Below are positions 26,179 to 35,602 of a stretch of DNA of 64,000 nt, one piece after another. Source of the DNA: Anthropogastromicrobium aceti (GTDB taxonomy: Bacteria; Bacillota; Clostridia; Lachnospirales; Lachnospiraceae); the NCBI RefSeq assembly GCF_025567095.1, contig NZ_JAOQJH010000019.1; one strand, given 5' to 3'. The number at the start of each line of letters is the position of its first letter. Position 1 is the first letter of the stretch. The notes beneath the pieces are model-generated. The model worked only from the letters and a program-made list of their open reading frames with translations. It ran no database searches and had not been told where the DNA came from. A program made the translations under genes and the position numbers.

Positions 26179-27933
26179 TTATAATTTTTTTATTTCCTCT
26201 GATGCAATACGGTAATATTCTTTTGCAAAGCGATATTGGCGCAGACTGTATTCACCAAATTCGACGCCAAGGCTTCGCTTATACTCACACCAGTTGCTCC
26301 ACAAAAGACCGCACGCGGCAATGTAACAGTAGATCTTGACACGCGTCTCATTCGGACAATCACCATCAAAGTAAATGGAAATCAGACGGTCGATCTGGCG
26401 CTTATTGTACAGCGAATAAATGCAAAACATCGCGATGTCCACGTGTGGATCCTGCATGCCGGCGTACTCCCAGTCGGTCAGCTGAAGCTGTTCACCATCT
26501 TCTCCTGCACAGAATAAAAAGTTATCCGGAACGGCATCGATATGAGTCAACACCTTCTTTCCTGCATGTGCCTCAATGTAGGGTTTAAGTGACAGGACAT
26601 TTTCTTTCGTCTTCTGGTAATCACGATAGATTGACGGTGCGCCCTCCCACAAGCTCTCATAAAATTCGATCTGCTTAAAAATGTCAAACTCATGATCAAC
26701 AGTAAGTTCCATCTGATGAAATTTTTTTAACAGATTCATACATTTTTTCAGGTCACTTACGTTTAATGGATCACAAGGACGAACACCTTCTAAGAATGAT
26801 GTAATCTTATATCCATTCTCTGGATTAATGTAAATTGGATCATCACAGATTCCTTTTCCAGAAATAGCCCGATAGACGTCAGCTTCTTCTTTTCGACTGA
26901 TTAACTGGGAAGTTCCCTCTCCTGGAATGCGCATGATATACTTTTTGCCCTTGCATGAGAACAAAAATGAACGATTGGTCATGCCTTTTTTTAGAACAGA
27001 AATCTCGACGATCTCTTTTGGATCGGCCTGCAGCTGTTTTGCAATGACAGCGATCGCATCGGATTTTAGCTGTTCTGAATCGCTGTCTAAGTCTCGCAGC
27101 TGCTCGTAGGTGTTTATCTCAACAACATCGCATGCATGGACAACACGCGCCGCCACAATCATACGATCTTTCTTGTAAAGAGCCTCTTCCCAGAATGAAT
27201 CATCATATGCCGCTTTCTCGGCTAGCTGTACAATCCGTTCTGTCACAAGCGCTGCATCTTCTGCCGTCAAATATGAAATGCCAATCATAGCATTTCCTGC
27301 GGTTTGTATTGTTCGTACCAACTCCATTTTGCGGTTCACCCGAACATCGCTCTCCTCATCGACCAGATCACTGACCATATACCAGGAATACAGCTCTGCG
27401 GTACGAAATGGGTTTTTGTCACACCAGATATCACATGGGACAACATACGCATTCGCGAGATGGTCTGATACCAATTTTATAGAATGCAGGTTATTTTTTC
27501 CAGCATACTCTGTATTGATTACAAGCTCTACTCCAAATTCGTCAATCAGATATTCAAACTGCTCCTTCATAAAACCGACAACGACGTAGATTTTTTTTAT
27601 TCCTACTTCATGCAGCTGGCGAATCAAACGCTCAATCAGATACTCGCCATTTACCTGTAAAAAAGCCTTCGGTGACTCAAGGTTAATCGGCACCATACGC
27701 ATACCAAAGCCCGCTGCAAGAATAATAGCCTGCTTTGGTGCCTTATCTGCAAATTCATTCTCAGCCTTCTTTGTCAATCGAATATTATCATCAATATATC
27801 CTTCCTTTAGCAGCTGGCGAAGCGAACGATTTACAATTCCAAGCGAATGACCGCTTAGATCCGATAATACACGCTGGTTGATATATGGCTCTGCATGAAG
27901 CGCCTCTAAAATATCGCATTCTTGTTTGTTCAT
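26179..27933 (-). CDS. winged-helix / phosphocholine cytidylyltransferase / choline kinase fusion
   Basis: A 584-residue three-part protein. Residues about 1-55 form a winged helix (QRVLSDLSGHSLGIVNRSLRQLL recognition region). Residues about 65-290 are a LicC-like nucleotidyltransferase (IILAAGFGMRMVPINLESPKAFL, NNLHSIKL). The rest is a LicA-like choline kinase with the APH motifs THIDAVPDNFLF and LTDWEYAGMQDP. Kinase plus cytidylyltransferase would turn choline into CDP-choline in one chain, as in known LicCA fusions; the DNA-binding head suggests autoregulation. The ATG at 27933 has GGAGG 11 bases upstream; an earlier TTG at 27963 is less likely. A strong promoter and a dyad lie just upstream. 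Confidence 0.85.
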   Translation of the reverse strand: MNKQECDILEALHAEPYINQRVLSDLSGHSLGIVNRSLRQLLKEGYIDDNIRLTKKAENEFADKAPKQAIILAAGFGMRMVPINLESPKAFLQVNGEYLIERLIRQLHEVGIKKIYVVVGFMKEQFEYLIDEFGVELVINTEYAGKNNLHSIKLVSDHLANAYVVPCDIWCDKNPFRTAELYSWYMVSDLVDEESDVRVNRKMELVRTIQTAGNAMIGISYLTAEDAALVTERIVQLAEKAAYDDSFWEEALYKKDRMIVAARVVHACDVVEINTYEQLRDLDSDSEQLKSDAIAVIAKQLQADPKEIVEISVLKKGMTNRSFLFSCKGKKYIMRIPGEGTSQLISRKEEADVYRAISGKGICDDPIYINPENGYKITSFLEGVRPCDPLNVSDLKKCMNLLKKFHQMELTVDHEFDIFKQIEFYESLWEGAPSIYRDYQKTKENVLSLKPYIEAHAGKKVLTHIDAVPDNFLFCAGEDGEQLQLTDWEYAGMQDPHVDIAMFCIYSLYNKRQIDRLISIYFDGDCPNETRVKIYCYIAACGLLWSNWCEYKRSLGVEFGEYSLRQYRFAKEYYRIASEEIKKL

Positions 27934-27974
27934 GTATTTCAATTCCTCCGATTTCGTGAACAAAATGTTTTGAA

Positions 27975-28017
27975 ATTACGGTTACAGACTACTATTTTTA
28001 AAGTCTGCAACCGCAAT
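27975..28017 (-). promoter_or_regulatory. 16-bp dyad at the start of the choline operon transcript
   Basis: ATTACGGTTACAGACT (27975-27990) is inverted at 28002-28017 with two mismatches and an 11-base centre. It sits immediately downstream of the -10 box, an ideal operator position for the winged-helix domain encoded by the first gene. An RNA hairpin role is the alternative. Confidence 0.65.
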
Positions 28018-28026
28018 ACTGTAGAA

Positions 28027-28055
28027 AACATAGCACTTTTTTCTTTGTTTGTCAA
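28027..28055 (-). promoter_or_regulatory. promoter of the choline operon
   Basis: TTGACA (28055-28050), 17-base spacer, TATGTT (28032-28027). It separates the choline block from the glycosyltransferase block upstream. Confidence 0.8.
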
Positions 28056-28086
28056 CTGCTATCTTGCGCAATTTTGAAACTCTTCC

Positions 28087-29316
28087 TTATTTTTTTAATC
28101 CAAGATACTCTGCAAGTCTCTTGGAGCCATTTCCGTCGTGATACTCAAAGAAAAGATTCGAGATTTTTCGGCGTTCCTCCCGATGTGGATCCTTTCCGTC
28201 AATGACGTCCTTAATAAAACCGATAAACTCTTCCTGATTGTACACGATATGACCTGGCATATAGTCAAGCGGATTTTCAAATAGAAAGCCCAACTTATAA
28301 TCCTCGGCATCATCAAGCGTATAGGCAATTGGCTTGTCTGCATGAAGGAAATCATAAGCTGCTGACGAATAGTCACTGATCAATGCATCGACATCTTTCA
28401 TAAGATGATAATTATCTACACCACGCTGCTTTACGGTATTTGCATCCAGCACAAGAATGTTGGACATATCCTTGATCTTGACTGTTGTCAAATCCTGCAT
28501 CGGGTGGATCTTGACAATCAACAGTGCATTGTTTGCTGCCAAAAATGTATTCAGCTCGTTACATGATTCCCGATCTTTTAAGATTGGAACACCTAGCGCA
28601 AGCTCACTTGTCGAATCCATACGACTAAAATCAACAGACTTTCGAAATGTTGGCATCCACAAAATGACCTTTTTGTATGTCTTATTTGTCAACTTTCGAA
28701 GATCACCCTGTCCGCCGTTGTAGAAAATGTCGTGCATCGGATATCCGAGCACACGCTGCTTTTTGTTCGGATACGTCAGATTGTATTGATCGGCCAGAAT
28801 CGGTGCCAAAAACTTTGATGGCACAAGTATACAATCTAATTCATCTGGCAGGAAAATCTTTCCCTTAAAGGACTTTAAGCCGATTGTTCCGTGATCTAAG
28901 TAACAAGCAATCTGTCCATCTCTCTTTCGTCCCAGAATATAGTGATCTGATGTCATGTACTTGGCCGTGTACATATAGTAGGTCTTTCGAAGACTTGGCG
29001 TATACAGATTAAATCCTGTTACGTTTGGCGGAAGGTTCTTTGGCTTTTTGTTTCGCAACATCCACACAATCTTATAACGTTTGTTGTAGCCTTCTTTGAT
29101 CAGATAGTCGTAAAATGCGCCGCCATTGCAGTCAAAATCATTGTGGCTCTCGATCAAAATCGTGTCGGTCAGCTTTGCATTTTTCCAGAGTACCTTTCCG
29201 ATTGCCATAAAGGCGTTGTCCACATGTCTGTACACCTTATTTCGCAGAATGACCTTCATCACATAGTCAAATCCATACTTTGAAACTCTTGTTGTAAATT
29301 TTTGAATTACATTCAT
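28087..29316 (-). CDS. CDP-glycerol glycerophosphotransferase family protein (TagF/TagB-like)
   Basis: A 409-residue peripheral membrane enzyme of the teichoic acid polymerase family, transferring a polyol-phosphate from a CDP-alcohol. The family motifs are seen: YLDHGT, VLGYPMHD, the catalytic-type KIHPMQ and SDYSSAAYDF. It lacks the long N-terminal extension of TagF and could be a primase or single-unit transferase. It lies among flippase, polymerase and transferase genes, suggesting a glycerol-phosphate or similar substituent on the glycan. No CDP-glycerol synthase (TagD) is in the window. The start is uncertain: ATG at 29316, or GTGs at 29325/29328. Confidence 0.85.
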   Translation of the reverse strand: MNVIQKFTTRVSKYGFDYVMKVILRNKVYRHVDNAFMAIGKVLWKNAKLTDTILIESHNDFDCNGGAFYDYLIKEGYNKRYKIVWMLRNKKPKNLPPNVTGFNLYTPSLRKTYYMYTAKYMTSDHYILGRKRDGQIACYLDHGTIGLKSFKGKIFLPDELDCILVPSKFLAPILADQYNLTYPNKKQRVLGYPMHDIFYNGGQGDLRKLTNKTYKKVILWMPTFRKSVDFSRMDSTSELALGVPILKDRESCNELNTFLAANNALLIVKIHPMQDLTTVKIKDMSNILVLDANTVKQRGVDNYHLMKDVDALISDYSSAAYDFLHADKPIAYTLDDAEDYKLGFLFENPLDYMPGHIVYNQEEFIGFIKDVIDGKDPHREERRKISNLFFEYHDGNGSKRLAEYLGLKK

Positions 29317-29361
29317 ATCCTGCACCACTCATTTCGTTGTTTCTGTTTTCTTTTATTTTTC

Positions 29362-30786
29362 TTAGCCTCTGCTCATTTTTGCCTTTACCTTCTGCAAAAG
29401 CTGTCCCAAAATCGCGCCAACATATTTTCGATAAATTACTATAATCGCAATCACAATCACAACCTGACCGATATAGCCATGACCGGCTGTATGTTCGAGT
29501 GCGACCTGTGCAATCAACAGCACATACACAATGCAGTCTTTTACAAGGCTAACGCTCATCTTGATATATTTTTTTGCATAGCCCAGACGCAATGCCCACA
29601 TTACCATGTAGGAAGCAACCGTTGCGATCGCAGCACCCAGCGCTCCAAATTTTGGAATTAACAGCGCATTAAGCACAATGTTGCATACAGCCGACACAAC
29701 GGTTGTCGATGCAATAACCTTGCTGTCTTTTACTGCCGAGAAAATGCTGCCCAAAAAAGCAGTCATCGCGTTAAACATGATCGAGATCAGTAAAACAGAG
29801 GAGTAATTCCATGCCTCAAAAAAATCCTTTGCATATAAGATACGAGCAAGCGGAACATTGAACAGAATAATCACACTGCATACCATCGTGATCGCTGCAT
29901 TGTAGATTTTATAGGTCTTTCCAAAGAAGCCATCGGAGTCTTCTACATCAAATTCTCGAATTGCAGACAATGTCCAAGCTTGGGAAAATACTGTATAAAA
30001 GGTGGAAAGGATCGTTGGAATTTTGCTTGCTACTGCATAGATACCATTTGCCTCTACGCCACAGATCGCGGTCACAAAGTACTTGTCTAAAAATGCATTG
30101 ATCCATAACGCAATGTTATTAAAAATCAGTGGGGCACAATACTGAAGCATTTCTTTCTGTACGGCCGTGCTGCACACACTTTTGATATAATCGCGCCCTT
30201 TGACCTTAGCCTTTGCAATACAATAGATTGATGCAATTAGCGGTCCAATGACCATTGAAATCAAATAACCATAGATTCCAATCTTAATTACAAGCAAAAA
30301 GATAATATTTCCTGCAATCATAGCTGCCGTCGAGATAATGCCAGCCACTGCTACTTCCATAACCTTATCAAGAGCTCTTAAGTAAGAGGTCATAATCTGG
30401 TACAGTGCTGTTGACCAGAAATACAGAAAAATAAAGATATAGTACATAAGCGGCCAGTCTGCGATACGCAGCTGTGCCGTAATGGTCAAAAATAAAATGG
30501 CAACAAGGCTTCCGATGAAAAGTACACGGATTCCAAATACCAAGATCTCACTTTGATCCTTTTTTCGTTCTATTGCAAACCGAAGTACTGCATCGGCAAT
30601 ATTTACGGTACAAATATACATCATCAGCGTTGCCGTTGTCGTGATAATATCTGCAATACCGTATTCTGCTGTCGTCAGTACACTTGTGTAAAAAGGCACC
30701 AACAAAAAGGAAAGAAACTTTGTTCCAAATGAACTGACTGCAAAAATAAGTACATTTTTCGTTAAATATTTATACTTTTCCTTCAT
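29362..30786 (-). CDS. Wzx-type polysaccharide flippase
   Basis: Polytopic membrane protein of 474 residues (about 12-14 helices) of the MOP superfamily, which moves lipid-linked repeat units across the membrane. It starts KEKYKYLTKNVLIFAVSSFGTKFLSFLLVPFYTSVL and contains the EYGIADIITTTATL segment, both typical of Wzx/RfbX proteins. The ATG at 30786 is used because the frame upstream overlaps the preceding gene and this start follows its stop (TAG) by one base, with GGAGA upstream. Confidence 0.9.
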   Translation of the reverse strand: MKEKYKYLTKNVLIFAVSSFGTKFLSFLLVPFYTSVLTTAEYGIADIITTTATLMMYICTVNIADAVLRFAIERKKDQSEILVFGIRVLFIGSLVAILFLTITAQLRIADWPLMYYIFIFLYFWSTALYQIMTSYLRALDKVMEVAVAGIISTAAMIAGNIIFLLVIKIGIYGYLISMVIGPLIASIYCIAKAKVKGRDYIKSVCSTAVQKEMLQYCAPLIFNNIALWINAFLDKYFVTAICGVEANGIYAVASKIPTILSTFYTVFSQAWTLSAIREFDVEDSDGFFGKTYKIYNAAITMVCSVIILFNVPLARILYAKDFFEAWNYSSVLLISIMFNAMTAFLGSIFSAVKDSKVIASTTVVSAVCNIVLNALLIPKFGALGAAIATVASYMVMWALRLGYAKKYIKMSVSLVKDCIVYVLLIAQVALEHTAGHGYIGQVVIVIAIIVIYRKYVGAILGQLLQKVKAKMSRG

Positions 30787-30787
30787 C

Positions 30788-32161
30788 CTATTCTCCGTGT
30801 GATTTATTCTTTCTTCTAAACTTTTCTTTTTTCTCTTCCCACTTCCACTTACCGGAACTTTCAAACCCAATTTTTCTCTGAAATCTTGTCAAATTTGGTA
30901 AGAATCGTATTCGCGCGCTCATAGAACCATATTCGTCAAAGAATGAATCATCACAGTTTGCCAAAATACAATATAATGGAATCAGCTTATAGGATGGCAT
31001 ATGTGCATTGATTAAATTCTCAATCGCGATAAAGATCAGACAAATCACGAGAGATGTACATTTTTTCTTGATGCAAATGTGCATTATATACTCATGTAAA
31101 ATCAATACCATCACAGAAATAAGAATACCTGTCTGCAAAAACAGCAAAACATATCCATTATCTGCAGTTGCATTTCCAAGACCTGAATAGGTACCTGCAA
31201 ATTTTCCATAGCCCAACAGACTGACAGGATACACTGCTAACAGCTTATTAGCCAGACTAAGACGATTGTTTAACACCAAATCAACTGCTACCCAGAACGA
31301 ATTTCCTGCACGATACGCATAGGAACCAATCAAACTTATAAGAAAGGCCAATGGATATGCTGCATATCCAACTACCAGCCAATTAAATCTTGACTTTACT
31401 TTTAATGAATAAATTCTGACAATCCAAAAACATACCAAGAATACAAACACTAGCACAAAAGAAATTCTGGAACCACAATACGAAAAAATAAGAGAATTTA
31501 TCAGTACTGCGACAATCGTTTCTACAACAGTAAACCGTTTTCCTCTGATTCCCACATACATAAATAAGAGAATCATGAAAATTAGTGGAATCTGATTGCT
31601 GTTTAAAAAGCCAAATGCATGGCGGACATATTCGCCCTGAAAGAATGCTCCTGTCTGATTTCCAAGCCAGCGCACATCAATGTTATCAGGCAATAAACCA
31701 ATCATACACAAAAACAAGACTATCGCATGTGCAACGGTCAATGAAATCAGCGTATTTTTAAAAACTCGCTTTAATGGCTTATCCTTCGCACCTACTACAG
31801 CAAACACAATGTATAAAAGGCTTTGACCTCCGTAAAACAAAATCGCATTTGCCAGACAGCAACTAAAGAAGACATATACAAAACCCATCTTTATGGATAC
31901 ATCTATGGATGCATGCAACCTTAATGAAAAGATCGCATTAGCTGTAAGCAATATTAATACTATAATTCTCGAAACAAATAATAAATCCTCGACAAAAAGC
32001 TGCTCATTTAACTGGCTCTCTGAAAATACCTGAATGAACAGGAAGATATCCAGTAAAATAAAATATAAATCCCCTCTTTTAATCTTCTCTCCTAACTTTC
32101 CCTCAAAAATCTTTTTACTTATACTCTGCCAATTTGTCCAGATAGTCTTCAAAGTGTGCAT
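30788..32161 (-). CDS. Wzy-like O-antigen/capsule polymerase
   Basis: A 457-residue protein with about ten to twelve hydrophobic helices and a long extracytoplasmic loop around residues 250-330. This layout, with its position beside a Wzx gene, marks it as the repeat-unit polymerase; sequence motifs in Wzy proteins are weak, so the call rests on topology and context. The ATG at 32161 has GGGAG 7 bases upstream. It lies 47 bases inside the end of the upstream glycosyltransferase gene, a rather long overlap that implies coupled translation. Confidence 0.75.
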   Translation of the reverse strand: MHTLKTIWTNWQSISKKIFEGKLGEKIKRGDLYFILLDIFLFIQVFSESQLNEQLFVEDLLFVSRIIVLILLTANAIFSLRLHASIDVSIKMGFVYVFFSCCLANAILFYGGQSLLYIVFAVVGAKDKPLKRVFKNTLISLTVAHAIVLFLCMIGLLPDNIDVRWLGNQTGAFFQGEYVRHAFGFLNSNQIPLIFMILLFMYVGIRGKRFTVVETIVAVLINSLIFSYCGSRISFVLVFVFLVCFWIVRIYSLKVKSRFNWLVVGYAAYPLAFLISLIGSYAYRAGNSFWVAVDLVLNNRLSLANKLLAVYPVSLLGYGKFAGTYSGLGNATADNGYVLLFLQTGILISVMVLILHEYIMHICIKKKCTSLVICLIFIAIENLINAHMPSYKLIPLYCILANCDDSFFDEYGSMSARIRFLPNLTRFQRKIGFESSGKWKWEEKKEKFRRKNKSHGE

Positions 32162-33161
32162 ATTGTGTCTCCCACGTAAACTGCAATGCTGTTTTATACG
32201 CCTCATCCTGAAGAAGCAAGAGCCTTTGTCTGTCATTTAACAGCTTCTCTACTTCAGCTTCCATCTGTGAAAAGTTGAAATTCTCGATCACAACTGCATT
32301 TTGGTCAGTCGCAATCTCTGCCATAGCGCCTACTTTAAAACCAACTACAGCACATTTGTTTGCCATTGCTTCAAGAATAGGCAGTCCCCATGCTTCTCTG
32401 CTGCTAGTAAATAAATAAATGTCCGACTCTCGGTACATTTTCATCAACAGTTCTCTAGGCGGGTTTTCCAAAAAACGTGCATATTCTGGAACATCGCTGC
32501 CTTTTCTTCGACCGAACATGTTTAATCTTAAATCCGGATACTTTTTGCGCAAATTCTCCACAATCTCCATTCCTGGCTTAGTTCCCTTATGCTCTGCCTC
32601 GTGGTACATCATCAAAAGCACTGGACTTTTGTGCTTCTTTTTCGGCTGCGCAATAAACTCTGCCTGGTCAAGACCATTGTAAATAACCTCTGCATCTACA
32701 CCAAAACGTTCTTTTAGCATCTGTGCAAGCTGACGTGTAATTGTAATCGTGCGAAGTCCTAGCTGGTAGCTTCGATCTACATCTTTCGCCTCTCCGTTAA
32801 ACACTTCATAGTCCTGCACAAAATAAACTTTTTTGCCACAGCGATGCGGAAGCTTCTTTACATCATATGCCGTCTGCCATGCCGTTGCGATAGTAACATC
32901 TGCATCACGTATAAACTTTGGCTTGATCACCGGCACAATCTTAAGCTTAAATTTGGCATCAAACCAATGTTCTGGCTTGAATGTGTTGCTTAAGGATGCC
33001 TTCAGACGAAATAGTGCCGACTGGTCCTTTCCCTTATAGCTTACCATCGGCATATAGCAAACTACATCATGACCTTTCCCTACCAGATAATTTGCATAAA
33101 GAAAAACAACTCGTATTCCTCCAGATAATCGTTTAAACGGAATAACAAAATTAATTTTCAT
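32115..33161 (-). CDS. GT4 family glycosyltransferase
   Basis: A 348-residue GT-B enzyme. It starts MKINFVIPFKRLSGGIRVVFLYANYL, a form common in rhamnan/capsule GT4 proteins, and has VDAEVIYNGLDQAEF in the linker, LLMMYHEAEHKGTKPG in place of the common GR..EKG segment, and SSREAWGLPILEAMANKC at the donor site. The ATG at 33161 (AAAGGA upstream) is preferred to the frame start at 33239. Its 3' end overlaps the polymerase gene by 47 bases. Donor unknown. Confidence 0.87.
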   Translation of the reverse strand: MKINFVIPFKRLSGGIRVVFLYANYLVGKGHDVVCYMPMVSYKGKDQSALFRLKASLSNTFKPEHWFDAKFKLKIVPVIKPKFIRDADVTIATAWQTAYDVKKLPHRCGKKVYFVQDYEVFNGEAKDVDRSYQLGLRTITITRQLAQMLKERFGVDAEVIYNGLDQAEFIAQPKKKHKSPVLLMMYHEAEHKGTKPGMEIVENLRKKYPDLRLNMFGRRKGSDVPEYARFLENPPRELLMKMYRESDIYLFTSSREAWGLPILEAMANKCAVVGFKVGAMAEIATDQNAVVIENFNFSQMEAEVEKLLNDRQRLLLLQDEAYKTALQFTWETQYAHFEDYLDKLAEYK

Positions 33162-33254
33162 ATTGTTTCCTTTCATCTTCTTCCTAAGTGAGCATGACAC
33201 CACATGATGTCCATAAATACAACACTTCCTTCTCTTCAATGTGTTTATGCTGTA

Positions 33255-34196
33255 TCAAATAAACAGAAGTTCTCCGATTACCTGAACAATACCCTGCTTA
33301 AGCATATTATAGTGAAGCACCGTATAAATTCGTGCAACTTTATTTTTCTTTTCAAGCCCCGCCATTGCCTCAATGTACGGTTTTTGATTATCAGAAAGTT
33401 CATTGCCATAAATTTGAAGCAATTCCTGTGCCTGCATAGAAGACAAATGAAAAACTTCATGAATATGGTTTTTCCCTCTTAATCTCTGTAAAATAAATGA
33501 AGGTGTGTTTACCTTTGTAGCTCCAACCACATTATCTCCATGTTGACGATACTTGATAGTTGCCTGATCAATGAAAGAAATCTCGCCAAACAGCGATGCC
33601 ACCAGTGAGAACCACCAATCATGCATCGCAATTGCACTGATATTTGATAGCTTCAGCGCTTTTTCAAGCAGCGGACGATTTATCATCATCGTACAGCCTG
33701 TCACATTGTTCTGAACAAGCAACCGGTTGATTGCTGTAATCTTTGCATCCAGTGCACGATATCGCACAAAGGACGCTCCAAGTGAGTTCAGATTTTGATC
33801 GACAACCTCCAAATCTGTATGCACTAGAACCGGCTTTTTCGGGTTTTTCTTTTCAACCTTCTGCATCCGCTTTAATGTAATTTCAATTTTATCTGGGTTC
33901 CAGACGTCATCCTGGTCGCAAAACATAAAATAGTCCGCGTCCATCTTCACAGCTTCCTGACACAGTGCCCAAAAGTTCTCCTTTGATCCACCCTTTCCCT
34001 CTGTACGGCGCATCACTTTTATCTTATCCGGATAATTTTTCTCAAACTCCTGCTCTATCTCAAACGTGCGATCCGGCGACTGATCATCGCGAATCAAAAT
34101 CTTCGTGTCGGTTACTGTCTGCTCAAGCAGCGACTGAATCTGTTCCCTGATATAGTTTTCTCCTTTGTAGGAGGCCAGCAATATTGCGATTTTCAT
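33255..34196 (-). CDS. GT2 family glycosyltransferase
   Basis: An inverting GT-A transferase of 313 residues. The nucleotide-sugar site is seen in AILLASYKGENYIREQIQSLLEQT and RDDQSPDRT, the metal-binding motif in CDQDDVWNPDKIE, and the acceptor-side HDWWFSLVASLFG near residue 190. This arrangement is typical of rhamnosyl- or galactosyltransferases of capsule loci. It overlaps the upstream gene by ATGA. A hydrophobic C-terminus suggests membrane association. Confidence 0.9.
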   Translation of the reverse strand: MKIAILLASYKGENYIREQIQSLLEQTVTDTKILIRDDQSPDRTFEIEQEFEKNYPDKIKVMRRTEGKGGSKENFWALCQEAVKMDADYFMFCDQDDVWNPDKIEITLKRMQKVEKKNPKKPVLVHTDLEVVDQNLNSLGASFVRYRALDAKITAINRLLVQNNVTGCTMMINRPLLEKALKLSNISAIAMHDWWFSLVASLFGEISFIDQATIKYRQHGDNVVGATKVNTPSFILQRLRGKNHIHEVFHLSSMQAQELLQIYGNELSDNQKPYIEAMAGLEKKNKVARIYTVLHYNMLKQGIVQVIGELLFI

Positions 34197-35410
34197 TTAC
34201 CTAAAAAAACCTTTCTGTATTCTGAGCTTATAAATTCCCAACTATATGCTTTTGTTATGCGTTCCTTTGCCTTTGCACCATAAGCTTCAATCTCGCTTCC
34301 CGACATTTTATCTGCTGTCTCGATCAGCCTTGCAAGACTGCCACTTTTTTTCGTCCAATAAAGTGCGCTATCAAGTGCAACCTCTCTATTAAACGGAACA
34401 TTCAGCAAAAGATTCAGATCCGTACTTCCAAGCGCCTCTAATAGTGAAGGGTTCGTTCCTCCTACCTCATGTCCATGGAAATAGCCATATGCATTCTCGC
34501 GAATCTTTTTTAACAGCTCCTGATCATACACGGTTCCGACAAAACGGATACGAGAATCCTTCTTAAAATGAAGACGTGTCTCCAATTCATCAAGAAACTT
34601 GTCATTTACATTCGTGATAATTACAAAATTTTTTGTCGTCTTACTGCACATAAACTCCCGAATCATTGTCTCATAATTATTTTCCGGAACGAAACGACCA
34701 ACAACCAGATAATACTCTTTCGGTGTCACACCTTTTTCTTTATACCAATTCAGTAATTTTTCACTGTCATCAGCCAACATACTCTTTCTTGTTTCTGCTC
34801 CATATGCAATATAGGTTGTCTTGGGATTGCCCTTTTTTATTCCTCTACCATCGTAACACTCATGAATATACTTTTCAATATTAATGGAGTCGCAAATGAC
34901 AAAATCACTGTGTTTTACCATCATTTTCTCAGATATTTTCCAGTACTTTCGAACTGGAAGACTCCATTTTGCACGCATCCACTCATGGCCATCTGGATTC
35001 AGATATACCTTACCGCCGAGCTTATGAATGCGCTTCTGAAAGTTAGCAAGAAAAGGTCCTATTCGACAAGCCAGTACATAAACAATCGCATTTTTGATAT
35101 GCTCCTTCTCAATATACTGACAACACATATTCAGTGCAGCAATATCATAATAAATTGCTGCAGCCGAACCTATATTGGGAACTTTAATTTTAAAACAATG
35201 TGTATTATTAAATTCAAATTCTGTATCACTAAGCCGTGTTACACCCTCCAACTGTGTTTCATCCATACACCCATCACCATTTGCCTTGCAGGCTACGTGA
35301 AACTTTAAATCTTTACTATTTCGGTTATACTCAGTGAGCTTATAAACAAAAGTCTCATATCCGCCATAAGCTCCCAGTGATTTTGAACCTACTATAAATA
35401 CATGCTGCAT
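34193..35410 (-). CDS. DUF1972-type glycosyltransferase (rhamnosyltransferase-like)
   Basis: A 405-residue GT4-clan enzyme with the N-terminal DUF1972 signature: VGSKSLGAYGGYETFVYKL and, later, YLNPDGHEWMRAKWSLPVRKYW. Members such as Cps2T are beta-1,4-rhamnosyltransferases that act second in capsule repeat units. The donor domain has VVGRFVPENNYETMI and HGHEVGGTNPSLLEALG. It is the first gene after a promoter region and leads a block of tightly spaced genes. Substrate is inferred from the family only. Confidence 0.88.
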   Translation of the reverse strand: MQHVFIVGSKSLGAYGGYETFVYKLTEYNRNSKDLKFHVACKANGDGCMDETQLEGVTRLSDTEFEFNNTHCFKIKVPNIGSAAAIYYDIAALNMCCQYIEKEHIKNAIVYVLACRIGPFLANFQKRIHKLGGKVYLNPDGHEWMRAKWSLPVRKYWKISEKMMVKHSDFVICDSINIEKYIHECYDGRGIKKGNPKTTYIAYGAETRKSMLADDSEKLLNWYKEKGVTPKEYYLVVGRFVPENNYETMIREFMCSKTTKNFVIITNVNDKFLDELETRLHFKKDSRIRFVGTVYDQELLKKIRENAYGYFHGHEVGGTNPSLLEALGSTDLNLLLNVPFNREVALDSALYWTKKSGSLARLIETADKMSGSEIEAYGAKAKERITKAYSWEFISSEYRKVFLGK

Positions 35411-35521
35411 CTTCTAAATCCCCTTACTTTTATTTTCTAAGATTTTTCATTCTTCTTTCTATTATTTCCCCAAAGTAATCCAGCACATTACATTGGTTTT
35501 AATTTTATTTTACATAAAAAC

Positions 35522-35550
35522 ATCATAACACACACAGATTGAAAATTCAA
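35522..35550 (-). promoter_or_regulatory. promoter of the locus 2 glycosyltransferase block
   Basis: TTGAAT (35550-35545), 17-base spacer, TATGAT (35527-35522), in the 190-base gap before the DUF1972 gene. Confidence 0.65.
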
Positions 35551-35602
35551 TACAGACCAATATAGATTCTATTTTATCGTATCTTAAATTTTTCTTACAA
35601 TA

